Assembly: GCA_014377705.1 (NCBI GenBank)
Contig: JACMPC010000083.1
Location: 17,765 to 81,764 of the forward strand
Reading direction: 5' to 3'
Length of the DNA stretch: 64,000 nt
Source: Dermatophilaceae bacterium
GTDB lineage: Bacteria > Actinomycetota > Actinomycetes > Actinomycetales > Dermatophilaceae
A model generated the notes under the pieces. That model did not search any database. It worked only from the letters and a program-made list of their open reading frames with translations, and was not told the DNA's origin. This document shows, in pieces, positions 56,798 through 64,000 of this stretch. Numbering within the stretch: position 1 is the stretch's first letter; every line of letters starts with the position of its first letter. The position numbers were made by a program, and so were the translations under genes.

Positions 56798-57046
56798 TCA
56801 GCCGGCGCGTCGGGCCCTGGCATTTCGACGTTTGAGGGCGCGCCGTTCGTCCTCGGAGAGTCCGCCCCACACCCCTGCGTCCTGACCGGACTCGATAGCC
56901 CATTTCAGGCAGGTCTCGATGACCTCGCAGCGACGGCAGACGGCTTTGGCTTCTTCTATCTGGAGAAGCGCGGGGCCGGTGTTCCCAATCGGGAAGAACA
57001 GCTCGGGGTCCTCGTCCAGGCAGGCAGCGCGGTTGCGCCAGGTCAT
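56798..57046 (-). CDS. whiB1: WhiB1-type iron-sulfur transcription factor
   Basis: WhiB-family regulator that binds a [4Fe-4S] cluster through Cys9, Cys37, Cys40 and Cys46 and reacts with nitric oxide in mycobacteria. The 82-residue protein has the GVWGG turn (58-62) and the basic DNA-binding tail ALKRRNARARR. It reads as WhiB1 from its start MTWRNRAACLDEDPELFFP. ATG 57046 has AGGAG 8 bases upstream. A long untranslated region precedes it, as in other whiB1 genes. Confidence 0.95.
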   Translation of the reverse strand: MTWRNRAACLDEDPELFFPIGNTGPALLQIEEAKAVCRRCEVIETCLKWAIESGQDAGVWGGLSEDERRALKRRNARARRAG

Positions 57047-57729
57047 CAGATCGGACTCCTTGAATCAGTGGATTGCGGTATCAGGATCGCGCCAGTCAGT
57101 TCAGTAGCCCACCCGTCGGTGTCACCGGGTCGTGCAGGGCCGAGTCACTGTGCTGGCGCGGGGTGCAGACGTCCATAAGCATGAGAATCGTACTCACTAT
57201 CTGTCGCGGGCGCGCGGCGAACAGCGGGGGATATGGCCTTGCACCCAAACGACCTTTCTGACCTTAGTGTCACAGATCCGGTATACCCGGACAAGTGGCT
57301 TGGACGATCTAGGGCGTACATCTTGATGATCCTGTCACATACGTCAAGGGGTGGCAGGTATCAGGGCTCCTGAAGGATGATGACCTGCGTGGTCGAAGTC
57401 CCGGCCGCGGTCGCCGGCTGTCAATGATGCTGCGACGAGAGGGATTGTCACGAAGATGCATGCCCATGGGTATTTCCCGTCCACGTTTCCGGGTGGACTT
57501 GCGCACGGCGCAGCCACCGCCCTGACCTCGATCCGGCCTGGCCCATCGACGGGGGGTGGGGGACAAATACCACTTATCTGGCGCTTGTCCACAGGCCTGT
57601 GGACAGAGTGCAAGAAGTAGCTAGGGAAGGCCGTATTCTCCTTGCAGATCCTCCGACTGACGTGACTTGTCCATGCAGGTTCCAGCAGCTGTCGCGGTCG
57701 GTCCGGACGATCAAGGCTGAGGTGTAACG
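57047..57729. other. 683-base intergenic region between whiB1 and the second Tad locus
   Basis: It contains the whiB1 leader and promoter on the minus strand and the Tad locus 2 promoter on the plus strand. TCCGG-5-CCGGA (57282-57296) is an imperfect inverted repeat near a TATAC core. A 20-base palindrome with a DnaA-box sequence lies at 57586-57605. No coding sequence with convincing start or codon pattern was seen. Confidence 0.6.
57586..57605. promoter_or_regulatory. Perfect 20-base palindrome containing a DnaA-box sequence
   Basis: TGTCCACAGGCCTGTGGACA. The left arm with the T before it is TTGTCCACA (57585-57593), the actinobacterial DnaA-box consensus; the right arm is an inverted 8-of-9 copy. 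It lies 125 bases before the second tadA gene. Binding by DnaA or by an unrelated dimeric regulator are both possible. Confidence 0.55.
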
Positions 57730-58956
57730 ATGGACGCTGTACGCACCGTCGAAGGTGAGGTGCGCGAGCTCATCCGGCGTTCCCAGCTCGACCCCACGCG
57801 TGATCTGCAGCAGATGCGCCAGCTGGTGCACGACGCGGTGGCCGACTATGACGAGCGATCGCTGCACGGCGGGCTCCCGGCACTGTCGGACCTGGATGAG
57901 GCGACCAAGAGCGTCCTCGATGCCGTGGCCGGGTTCGGACCGCTGCAGCAGTATCTCGATGACGTCACCATCGAGGAGATCTGGATCAACGAGCCCAGCA
58001 AGGTTTTCGTCGCACGCGGTGGCACGGCCGAGTTGACCAGCACGATCTTGTCCGCGGACGAGGTGCGCGACCTGGTCGAGCGCATGCTGAAGTCGTCGGG
58101 ACGGCGGGTGGACCTGTCCTCGCCGTTCGTCGATGCGACCTTGCCGGACGGCTCGCGGCTTCACGTCGTGATCCCTGACATCACCCGCGAGCACTGGAAC
58201 GTCAACATTCGTAAGTTTGTGGTGAAGGCGGATCACCTCGAGGACCTGGTGCGCCTCGGAACACTCTCCCGGAGCGCCGCCCGGTTCCTGTCAGCCTCGG
58301 TCGTCGCCGGCCTGAACATCTTGGTGGCCGGCGGGACGCAGGCGGGCAAGACGACCATGCTCAACTGCCTCTCCTCGGCAATCCCCTCGCGTGAACGGGT
58401 GGTCACCTGTGAGGAGGTCTTCGAGCTGAAGATCCCGCTGCGGGACGTGGCCTCCATGCAGTGTCGACAGCCCAGCCTTGAGGGCAGAGGTGAGATTCCG
58501 CTGCGGCGCCTGGTCAAGGAGGCGCTGCGGATGCGCCCCTCCCGCATCATCGTCGGCGAGGTCCGCCAGGCAGAGAGCCTCGACCTGCTCATCGCGCTCA
58601 ACAGCGGACTTCCCGGGATGTGCACTCTGCACGCCAACAGTGCCCGTGAGGCTGTCACCAAGATGTGCACGCTGCCGCTTCTGGCCGGTGAGAACGTCGG
58701 GAGCCGCTTCGTGGTGCCGACCGTGGCCGGTTCCATCGACCTGGTGGTCCAGATCGCCCTCGAAAGGGACGGTGTACGCCGGGTGCGCGAGATCGTGGCC
58801 GTGCCCGGCCGGGTGGAGGGCGACGTCATAGAGATTGCCGATATCTTCACCTCCCGCGGTGGGAAGCTGGTGCGGGCAGACGGGTTCCCGCCGCACGTGG
58901 ACCGCTTCGAGCGGGCCGGCTTCGACATCGCGGCCCTCCTGGCCCAGGAGGACTGA
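57730..58956 (+). CDS. TadA/CpaF-type secretion ATPase (locus 2)
   Basis: Motor ATPase of the second Tad locus, 408 residues. It has the CpaF N-terminal domain, Walker A GGTQAGKTT, the Asp-box region (VTCEEVFELKIPLRDVASMQ), Walker B (RIIVGEVRQAESLDLL) and the His box (SGLPGMCTLHANSARE). It is shorter than and clearly diverged from the locus 1 ATPase. ATG 57730 has TGAGGTG 5 bases upstream. It is closest in arrangement to the Rv3659c-type actinobacterial Tad locus. Confidence 0.93.
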   Translation: MDAVRTVEGEVRELIRRSQLDPTRDLQQMRQLVHDAVADYDERSLHGGLPALSDLDEATKSVLDAVAGFGPLQQYLDDVTIEEIWINEPSKVFVARGGTAELTSTILSADEVRDLVERMLKSSGRRVDLSSPFVDATLPDGSRLHVVIPDITREHWNVNIRKFVVKADHLEDLVRLGTLSRSAARFLSASVVAGLNILVAGGTQAGKTTMLNCLSSAIPSRERVVTCEEVFELKIPLRDVASMQCRQPSLEGRGEIPLRRLVKEALRMRPSRIIVGEVRQAESLDLLIALNSGLPGMCTLHANSAREAVTKMCTLPLLAGENVGSRFVVPTVAGSIDLVVQIALERDGVRRVREIVAVPGRVEGDVIEIADIFTSRGGKLVRADGFPPHVDRFERAGFDIAALLAQED

Positions 58957-58959
58957 GCG

Positions 58960-59826
58960 ATGATCGGTGTGGGCCTGGGGCTGGTTCTGGGCATCGGACT
59001 GTTCTGCATCTGGTGGTCGTTCTGGCCGCGGCCGGAGTCCGCTAGCCCGCCGCGCAAGGCTGGTCTGGTGAGCCGGCTCTCGGACGAGCTCGTCCAGGCG
59101 GGTTACGACGCGGTGACCCCGCGCAGTCTCCTGGGGGCCTGCGTGATGGCCTTCGCGGTGACCTTGGTGGTCTGTGTGGCGACGACCCGGGTGATCCCGA
59201 TCGCCCTGTGTTTTGCGTTGATGGCCGGTTACGCTCCCCTACTGCTGGTGCGTATGCGTGCCCGCAGGAGGCGCGCCGTCATGCGCGATCTGTGGCCTGA
59301 CGTCGTCGACAACATCGGCTCCGCAGTCCGGGCGGGTCTGGCCCTGCCCGAGGCGCTCAGCCAGCTGACGATCCGCGGGCCCGAGGAGCTTCGGCCGGCC
59401 TTCGCGGCGTTCGCCGAGGACTACCGGGCCACGGGCCGATTCCAGGAGTGCCTGGACCGCCTCAAGGAACGGCTCAGCGATCCGGTCGCTGATCGGCTGA
59501 TCGAGTCACTCCGGATCGCCCGGGAGGTCGGCGGCAGCGACCTCGGCCGGCTGCTGCGCACGCTCTCTACGTTCCTGCGGGAGGATGCCCGCACCCGTGC
59601 TGAGCTGGAGACCCGGCAGGGCTGGACGATCAACGCCGCCAGGCTGGCGGTCGCCGCACCGTGGATCGTCCTGGCGATGCTGTCCACCCGGCCGGGCTCG
59701 TTGCAGGCCTACAGCCAGCCGGCCGGTGTCCTGGTGCTGATCATCGGCGCTGCCCTGTCCTTGGTCGCCTACCGCGTGATGGTGCGGGTGGGCCGCCTGC
59801 CCGAAGAGGGACGGGTCCTGCGATGA
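58960..59826 (+). CDS. TadB-like platform protein (locus 2)
   Basis: Inner-membrane T2SSF protein, 288 residues. An N-terminal helix (GLVLGIGLFCIWWSFW) and two mid helices (about 48-90) precede the T2SSF domain (VVDNIGSAVRAGLALPEALS) and two C-terminal helices. Unlike its locus 1 counterpart it has no vWA domain and is of ordinary length. It begins 3 bases after the ATPase gene and overlaps the next by 4 (ATGA). Confidence 0.88.
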   Translation: MIGVGLGLVLGIGLFCIWWSFWPRPESASPPRKAGLVSRLSDELVQAGYDAVTPRSLLGACVMAFAVTLVVCVATTRVIPIALCFALMAGYAPLLLVRMRARRRRAVMRDLWPDVVDNIGSAVRAGLALPEALSQLTIRGPEELRPAFAAFAEDYRATGRFQECLDRLKERLSDPVADRLIESLRIAREVGGSDLGRLLRTLSTFLREDARTRAELETRQGWTINAARLAVAAPWIVLAMLSTRPGSLQAYSQPAGVLVLIIGAALSLVAYRVMVRVGRLPEEGRVLR

Positions 59827-60791
59827 CCAGCGTGTCCGCCGGCAGCCCGCTGATCGGAGCCGGGTGGTCCTGGCTCGGCGCGGGGCTGGCGGGGATGCTC
59901 GTTCTCGGCTGCCTCCTGATCTTCCTGGGCCTTCCGGTCAACCGGCAGCCAGGGCTCGAGGCCCGCCTCGCGCCATACCTGCGCGACACTGCCAGGCCGT
60001 CCAGGCTTCTTGCCGTTCGCCAGGGCACAGGCAACCCTGAGTGGTTGCTCATCCTGCACCCGGTGATCGCGGACCTCGGCCGCGGTGTCGAGCGGATGCT
60101 GGGTGGTGCTGCCTCCGTGCGCCGCCGGATGGAGCGTTCGGGCCTGCGCCCTGACGTCGAGGGCTTCCGCGCCGAGCAGGTGGTGTGGGGGGTCGCCGGT
60201 GGTGTTCTCGGACTGGTGCTGGCCACGATGATGTGGCTGCGGGATGGCGGGTCCGTCGTTCGCCTGGTGCTCCTGGTGCTGTGTGCCGTCGGGGTGGGCA
60301 TCGTAGCCAGGGACCAGATGCTCACAAGGTCGGCCAGGAAGCGTGAGCAGCAGATGCTTGCCGAGTTCCCCACTGTCGCAGAGCTGCTGGCCCTGGCGGT
60401 CGGGGCCGGCGAGGGAGCCACCGGGGCGCTCGAGCGGGTGTGCCGGCTCTCCGAGGGAGAGCTGGCGGCCGAGCTGCGCCAGTGCCTCTCCGATGCCCGT
60501 GCCGGCGCCAACCTGCCGACCGCCCTGCAGGGCCTGGCAGACCGGACCGGGCTGGTCAGCCTGGCCCGGTTCGTCGACGGGATCGTCGTCGCGGTGGAAC
60601 GAGGCACGCCGCTGGCGGATGTGCTGCGCTCGCAGGCCCAGGACGTCCGTGAAGCCGGTCGTCGCGCGGTGATGGAAGAGGGCGGCAAGAAGGAGATCGC
60701 GATGATGGTGCCGGTGGTCTTCCTGGTCCTGCCGGTCACCGTGCTGTTCGCGATCTACCCCGGCGTCGCTCTGCTGAAGTTCTCGATCTGA
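59823..60791 (+). CDS. TadC-like platform protein (locus 2)
   Basis: Second T2SSF platform protein, 322 residues. An N-terminal helix (GAGLAGMLVLGCLLIFLGLP) and two mid helices are followed by the T2SSF domain (VAELLALAVGAGEGATGALE) and a C-terminal helix (MVPVVFLVLPVTVLFAIYPG). ATG 59823 is set by the ATGA overlap; the in-frame extension lies inside tadB. Confidence 0.88.
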   Translation: MTSVSAGSPLIGAGWSWLGAGLAGMLVLGCLLIFLGLPVNRQPGLEARLAPYLRDTARPSRLLAVRQGTGNPEWLLILHPVIADLGRGVERMLGGAASVRRRMERSGLRPDVEGFRAEQVVWGVAGGVLGLVLATMMWLRDGGSVVRLVLLVLCAVGVGIVARDQMLTRSARKREQQMLAEFPTVAELLALAVGAGEGATGALERVCRLSEGELAAELRQCLSDARAGANLPTALQGLADRTGLVSLARFVDGIVVAVERGTPLADVLRSQAQDVREAGRRAVMEEGGKKEIAMMVPVVFLVLPVTVLFAIYPGVALLKFSI

Positions 60792-60834
60792 CCCTCGTTC
60801 ACTGCTGTTCCTCACCCCCACCCAAGGAATCCAC

Positions 60835-61074
60835 ATGAAGAACATCCGGTCGCTCCAGTCGCTGACGGCCAGCGTCGCCGCCAGCATCACCGTCACCACC
60901 CATGGTGTGCTCAGCAGGCTCGAACGGCGGGCCGACCGCGAGCGCGGCGACGTTCCCGGCTGGGTGCTGATCACGCTGATGACCGCAGGCCTGGTCACCA
61001 TCCTGTGGTCGCTGGCCGCCACTCAGCTGACGGCCCTGTTCACCAGGGCGATGAACAGCGTCACCGGCCCGTAG
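60835..61074 (+). CDS. Pilin-like small protein (locus 2)
   Basis: A 79-residue prepilin-like protein at the pilin position of the locus. A basic lead (LSRLERRADRERGD) is followed by a single hydrophobic helix VPGWVLITLMTAGLVTILWS. It lacks the G-ATAVEY site of the Flp pilins of locus 1, so processing by the same peptidase is uncertain. Such divergent subunits occur in the Rv3656c-type loci. ATG 60835 is 43 bases after tadC; AAGGA lies upstream. Confidence 0.78.
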   Translation: MKNIRSLQSLTASVAASITVTTHGVLSRLERRADRERGDVPGWVLITLMTAGLVTILWSLAATQLTALFTRAMNSVTGP

Positions 61075-61091
61075 CCGGTCACCATCCGCTG

Positions 61092-61526
61092 ATGACTCGT
61101 CGCCTCGTGACGTCTCCCGCCGGTGCCTTCCGGAGGTCATCGGGCGTGCTGGGAGACCATGAGTCCGGGTCCGCCGTGGCGGACTTTGCCATGGTGGCCG
61201 GGCTGTTGAGCCTGTTGTTCGTCGCCGTCTTCCAGCTCGGTCTGGCGCTGCACATTCGCAACACGCTGATCTCCTGCGCCTCCGAAGGTGCCCGCTACGG
61301 GGCTCGTGCGGACGCCACCCCGCAGGATGGCGTGGCACGAGCGAGCCAGCTGATCAGGGCCAGCCTCCCCAGCCGGTATGCCGACAACGTGTCAGCGGAG
61401 GACGCCACCGTCAACGGGATTGCCGTGGTGCGGGTTCGCATCGTGGCGCCGTTGCCGGTCCTGGGCCCTCTCGGGCCCGACCGGGTTCTCTCCATCCAGG
61501 CCCGTGCATTCTCGGAGAGGCAATGA
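61092..61526 (+). CDS. TadE-like protein (locus 2, first)
   Basis: A 144-residue pseudopilin-like protein. The segment SGSAVADFAMVAGLLSLLFVAVFQ serves as membrane anchor (the TadE glutamate is replaced by Asp), followed by LGLALHIRNTLISCASEGARYGAR and a soluble domain. ATG 61092 gives a sensible short lead; upstream in-frame codons overlap the pilin-like gene. It overlaps the next gene (ATGA). Confidence 0.8.
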   Translation: MTRRLVTSPAGAFRRSSGVLGDHESGSAVADFAMVAGLLSLLFVAVFQLGLALHIRNTLISCASEGARYGARADATPQDGVARASQLIRASLPSRYADNVSAEDATVNGIAVVRVRIVAPLPVLGPLGPDRVLSIQARAFSERQ

Positions 61527-62038
61527 TCGCCATGAACGCTGTGATCGCTATGGCGCTGACGCGTCGGATGGCCGCCCGGCTTCGGGCCAGGCTCTCCCAG
61601 CTCGGGGGCGCTGGCTCCGGTGCTCAGGCAGGGAGCGCCATCGTCGAGTTCGTCTTCCTGGCCGTGCTGATGATGGTCCCACTGTTCTATCTCGTGATGG
61701 TGCTGGCCCGTCTGCAGGCCGGTGCCTATGGTGTGAGCGCGGCCGCCCGGGAGGCAGGCCGCGCCTACGTCACCGCCCCGGCGGCGGGCCAGGCTCCCGC
61801 CCGGGCGCTGTCGGCTGCGGGGCTGGCCTTTGCCGATCAGGGCTTCCAGAAGGAGGGGACGATCAAGATCAGCTGTGACGGCACACCCTGTCTGCGTCCC
61901 GACGGTCGGGTCAGGGTCACCGCGACGGTCTCGGTGCCGATGCCCCTCGTCCCGGCGTTCTTCTCCGGGATCGTGCCGATGCAGGTGCCGGTGCAGGCCA
62001 CCCACGTCGTCACCGTCGACCGGTTCGGTGGACGGTGA
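61523..62038 (+). CDS. TadE-like protein (locus 2, second)
   Basis: A 171-residue protein with a basic N terminus and the TadE anchor GSAIVEFVFLAVLMMVPLFY, with the conserved glutamate. It continues VMVLARLQAGAYGVSAAARE with a soluble C-terminal part containing one cysteine pair. The N terminus MIAMNAVIAMALTRRMAARL is Met-rich. It overlaps or abuts the next, TadG-like gene, whose start lies in a repeat. Confidence 0.82.
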   Translation: MIAMNAVIAMALTRRMAARLRARLSQLGGAGSGAQAGSAIVEFVFLAVLMMVPLFYLVMVLARLQAGAYGVSAAAREAGRAYVTAPAAGQAPARALSAAGLAFADQGFQKEGTIKISCDGTPCLRPDGRVRVTATVSVPMPLVPAFFSGIVPMQVPVQATHVVTVDRFGGR

Positions 62039-62045
62039 CCACGGC

Positions 62046-62177
62046 ATGGCGATGATGGCGATGATGGCGATGACGGCGATGACTGCGATGACTGCGATGA
62101 CGACGATGACGGCGAGGACGGCGAGGACGGCGATGATGGCGAGGACGGCGATGATGGCGATGACGGCGATGACGGCG
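62046..62177 (+). repeat. 9-bp tandem repeat with 16 in-frame ATG codons
   Basis: One ATGGCG and fourteen 9-bp units of the form ATG-A(T/C)G-GCG, with AGG replacing ATG in three units and two other small variants. All are in frame with the TadG-like gene. Confidence 0.9.
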
Positions 62178-62672
62178 GTCCGGCCAAGTCGCCTGGCGGG
62201 CAGGGTCACCCATCGGCGGGGCTCATTGGGCGAGTGTCCCGAACAGGGCCAGATCAGCCTGATCATCCTCGGATTCACGGTCATCGCCCTGCTGCTCATC
62301 ATCGGCGGCGTGGACGTGACGGCGGTCCAGCTGTCCCGGGCCCGACTGCTCGATGCCGCAGACAGCGCAGCCCTGGATGCCTCCGACGCGCTCGACAGTG
62401 GCTCGGCATACCAGGGTGGCCTGCAGTCTGCGGTCCCGGTCACCGATGGCTCGGTGCGCCAGTCGGCGGCGGAGTACCTCGCGGCGCAGCCCCGACCGCA
62501 CGGCATCTCTGCGTGGGGTCTGACCGACGGCACCGGCAGCCCGGATGGGCAGACCGCGGTGATCAGGCTGCGCGGCACCGTCGACATCCCGATCGCAGCC
62601 TCGGTCCTTGCAGCATTCGGTGGCTCGGTGAACATCACCGTCGAGTCTCGCGCCAGGTCCGGCCTGCGTTAG
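62046..62672 (+). CDS. TadG-like protein with Met/Ala/Thr repeat N terminus (locus 2)
   Basis: A 208-residue protein of the TadE/G-like group. Its anchor GQISLIILGFTVIALLLIIG is followed by GVDVTAVQLSRARLLDAADSAALDASDAL, the family signature. The first 44 codons are a 9-bp tandem repeat (MAMMAMMAMTAMTAM and so on) with 16 in-frame ATG codons, so the true start is uncertain. ATG 62046 is the first, GTG 62028 would overlap the upstream gene, and an ATG late in the repeat would still keep the anchor. Only the part after codon 44 is conserved in style. It is the last gene of locus 2 and ends on a possible remnant gene on the other strand. Confidence 0.75.
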   Translation: MAMMAMMAMTAMTAMTAMTTMTARTARTAMMARTAMMAMTAMTAVRPSRLAGRVTHRRGSLGECPEQGQISLIILGFTVIALLLIIGGVDVTAVQLSRARLLDAADSAALDASDALDSGSAYQGGLQSAVPVTDGSVRQSAAEYLAAQPRPHGISAWGLTDGTGSPDGQTAVIRLRGTVDIPIAASVLAAFGGSVNITVESRARSGLR

Positions 62673-62960
62673 AGGAGCAGTGCGACACCGGTGGCGACGA
62701 CCCACAGCGACCACGAGCAGAGTGCTGTTTGCACCGCGCAGTGCGCTGGACGGCAGCACCGCCACGGGGGCGCGAAGGGCGGCGGCGGCGAACGCCCACC
62801 ACGGAAGGGCGAGCCGCCCGGAGCCGGCAGGCGAACCACATCGGGATCACACGTCCCAGGACGTACGCAGAAAGCAGGGAGGGGACAAGGGTCGGTGCGA
62901 ACGGGCCAGGACCCCGCGCCTGGCTCGTGGTCGAGTCGTGCACAGGGTCCGAACCGTGCT
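62669..62960 (-). pseudogene. Possible remnant of a small membrane-protein gene
   Basis: Reading the minus strand across this 312-base gap gives membrane-protein-like segments in three frames: [20 protein letters not shown], then [20 protein letters not shown], then [16 protein letters not shown] and a stop that overlaps the TadG-like stop. Two single-base frame changes would join them into one hydrophobic protein of about 90 residues. The family is not recognised. The start cannot be placed. Confidence 0.35.
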
Positions 62961-62984
62961 CGCGGTCGCGTAGTCTCACAGGCA

Positions 62985-64000
62985 ATGGCTGTCGACTTTG
63001 CACAAGAACTCAAGGACCTGCGCTCGACCATGGAGTCGGTGCGTCAGGTCACCGACCTCGACTCTCTGCGCACCAAGATCAGCGAGCTCGAGGAGCAGTC
63101 CGGGGCGCCGGACCTATGGGACAACCCGGAGACCGCCCAGGAGGTCACCAGCCTGCTGTCGCGGGCCAACTCCGAGCTCGAGCGGATCACCGAGATGGAC
63201 GGCCGCATCGACGAGGTCGAGGTGCTGGTCCAGCTGGGCATCGAGGAGTCCGACGCGGCCACCATCTCCGAGGCCGAGAGGGAGCTCCTCAGCCTGAAGA
63301 AGGCCGTCGGCGAGCTCGAGGTCCGAACCTTGCTCAACGGTGAGTGGGACAAGCGCGAGGCCGTCATCACGATCCGGTCGGGGGCCGGCGGCGTCGATGC
63401 CGCAGACTTCGCTGAGATGCTGATGCGGATGTATCTGCGGTGGGCCGAGCGCCATGGATACCCGGTCGCGGTGCTCGACACGTCCTATGCCGAGGAGGCT
63501 GGTCTGAAGTCGGCCACGTTCGAGGTCAAGGTTCCCTATGCGTACGGCAACCTGGCCGTCGAGGCTGGCACGCACCGCCTGGTCCGAATCTCGCCGTTCG
63601 ACAACCAGGGGCGGCGGCAGACCTCGTTCGCCGCGGTCGAGGTCATTCCGCTGATCGAGCCGACGGACACCATCGAGATCCCGGACAACGAGATCAAGGT
63701 TGATGTCTTCCGGTCCAGCGGTCCCGGAGGTCAGTCGGTCAACACCACAGACTCGGCCGTCCGGATGACGCACCTGCCCACCGGCATCGTCGTCTCGATG
63801 CAGAACGAGAAGTCCCAGATCCAGAACCGGGCCGCCGCCTTGCGCGTGCTGAAGTCGCGGCTGCTCCTGCAGCGACAGGCCGAGGAGCACGCACAGAAGA
63901 AGGCCATGGCCGGGGACGTCAAGGCAAGCTGGGGTGATCAGATGCGCTCCTACGTGCTGAATCCTTATCAGATGGTCAAGGACCTGCGCACCGAGTACGA
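62985..64000 (+). CDS. prfB: Peptide chain release factor 2 (3'-truncated by window end)
   Basis: Release factor for UGA and UAA stop codons. 338 residues are visible: N-terminal helical domain, the codon-recognition tripeptide SPF (in [15 protein letters not shown]), and the catalytic GGQ loop ([16 protein letters not shown]). ATG 62985 gives the full N terminus [20 protein letters not shown]. The internal programmed +1 frameshift known from E. coli prfB is absent: the frame is continuous. Confidence 0.97.
   Translation, partial: MAVDFAQELKDLRSTMESVRQVTDLDSLRTKISELEEQSGAPDLWDNPETAQEVTSLLSRANSELERITEMDGRIDEVEVLVQLGIEESDAATISEAERELLSLKKAVGELEVRTLLNGEWDKREAVITIRSGAGGVDAADFAEMLMRMYLRWAERHGYPVAVLDTSYAEEAGLKSATFEVKVPYAYGNLAVEAGTHRLVRISPFDNQGRRQTSFAAVEVIPLIEPTDTIEIPDNEIKVDVFRSSGPGGQSVNTTDSAVRMTHLPTGIVVSMQNEKSQIQNRAAALRVLKSRLLLQRQAEEHAQKKAMAGDVKASWGDQMRSYVLNPYQMVKDLRTEY

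Noticed and set aside
57240..57300. CRP/Cmr-type site upstream of whiB1
   Set aside because: Only one half-site (TCACA) is good; the partner half does not match TGTGA at the right spacing.
62985..63100. Programmed frameshift in prfB
   Set aside because: The reading frame is continuous from ATG 62985 with no in-frame UGA near codon 26, as usual in actinobacteria.

Overview
The window is high-GC DNA from an actinomycete. It carries mycothione reductase, the MtrA-MtrB-LpqB envelope-stress system, a WhiB1-type iron-sulfur regulator, a PdtaS-type kinase, an Rv3235-family protein, a WS/DGAT-type acyltransferase and a 180-kDa-class NAD-glutamate dehydrogenase. Gene content and order resemble Intrasporangiaceae/Dermatophilaceae (Micrococcales); that placement is an inference from memory of gene order, not a computed one. 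No rRNA, tRNA, CRISPR, prophage or insertion sequence was recognised.

Layout. 1-7.6 kb: housekeeping genes (mycothione reductase, a cation diffusion transporter, an orphan molybdopterin oxidoreductase, S-adenosylhomocysteinase with a strong terminator, a GT87-type mannosyltransferase). 7.8-12 kb: mtrA-mtrB-lpqB. 12-18.8 kb: five large membrane proteins of two paralogous families, both GT-C-like, four of them in one tightly overlapping minus-strand operon. 19-27.8 kb: a Tad/Flp pilus locus with two tandem Flp pilins, TadE, a TadG-like protein, RcpC/CpaB, TadZ/CpaE, TadA/CpaF, a vWA-TadB fusion and TadC. It is followed on the other strand by a NarL-type two-component pair. 30-38.6 kb: comF, hpf, a response regulator, a broken YcaQ-like gene, a double-GNAT gene and secA. 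38.6-43.4 kb: Rv3235-family, LysM, a conserved unknown, a small HTH protein, a SAF-domain protein and a MinD-like ATPase. 43.4-50.1 kb: a HAD phosphatase-like protein, WS/DGAT, a patatin fused to a DUF6912-like domain, pruA, a DUF2505 protein and two small helical proteins. 50.3-57 kb: NAD-glutamate dehydrogenase, pdtaS and whiB1. 57.7-62.7 kb: a second, more divergent Tad locus. 62.985 kb to the edge: prfB, cut by the window end.

How they fit together. The order mtrA-mtrB-lpqB ... comF-hpf-secA ... pdtaS-whiB1 is the familiar actinobacterial backbone (compare M. tuberculosis Rv3246c down to Rv3219). Into it are set about 18 kb of membrane glycosyltransferase-like genes and a full Tad locus, between lpqB and comF. 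The second Tad locus lacks RcpC and TadZ; a SAF protein plus a MinD-like ATPase at 41.4-43.4 kb are candidates for those roles. pruA and NAD-glutamate dehydrogenase together would take proline-derived glutamate semialdehyde to 2-oxoglutarate.

Oddities: repeated regulatory-looking motifs before both pilins, a vWA domain moved onto TadB, a 9-bp repeat that places 16 in-frame ATG codons at the start of a TadG-like gene, a chimeric YcaQ gene with three one-base deletions, a sensor kinase with a degenerate ATP-binding domain, and several short in-frame coding repeats.
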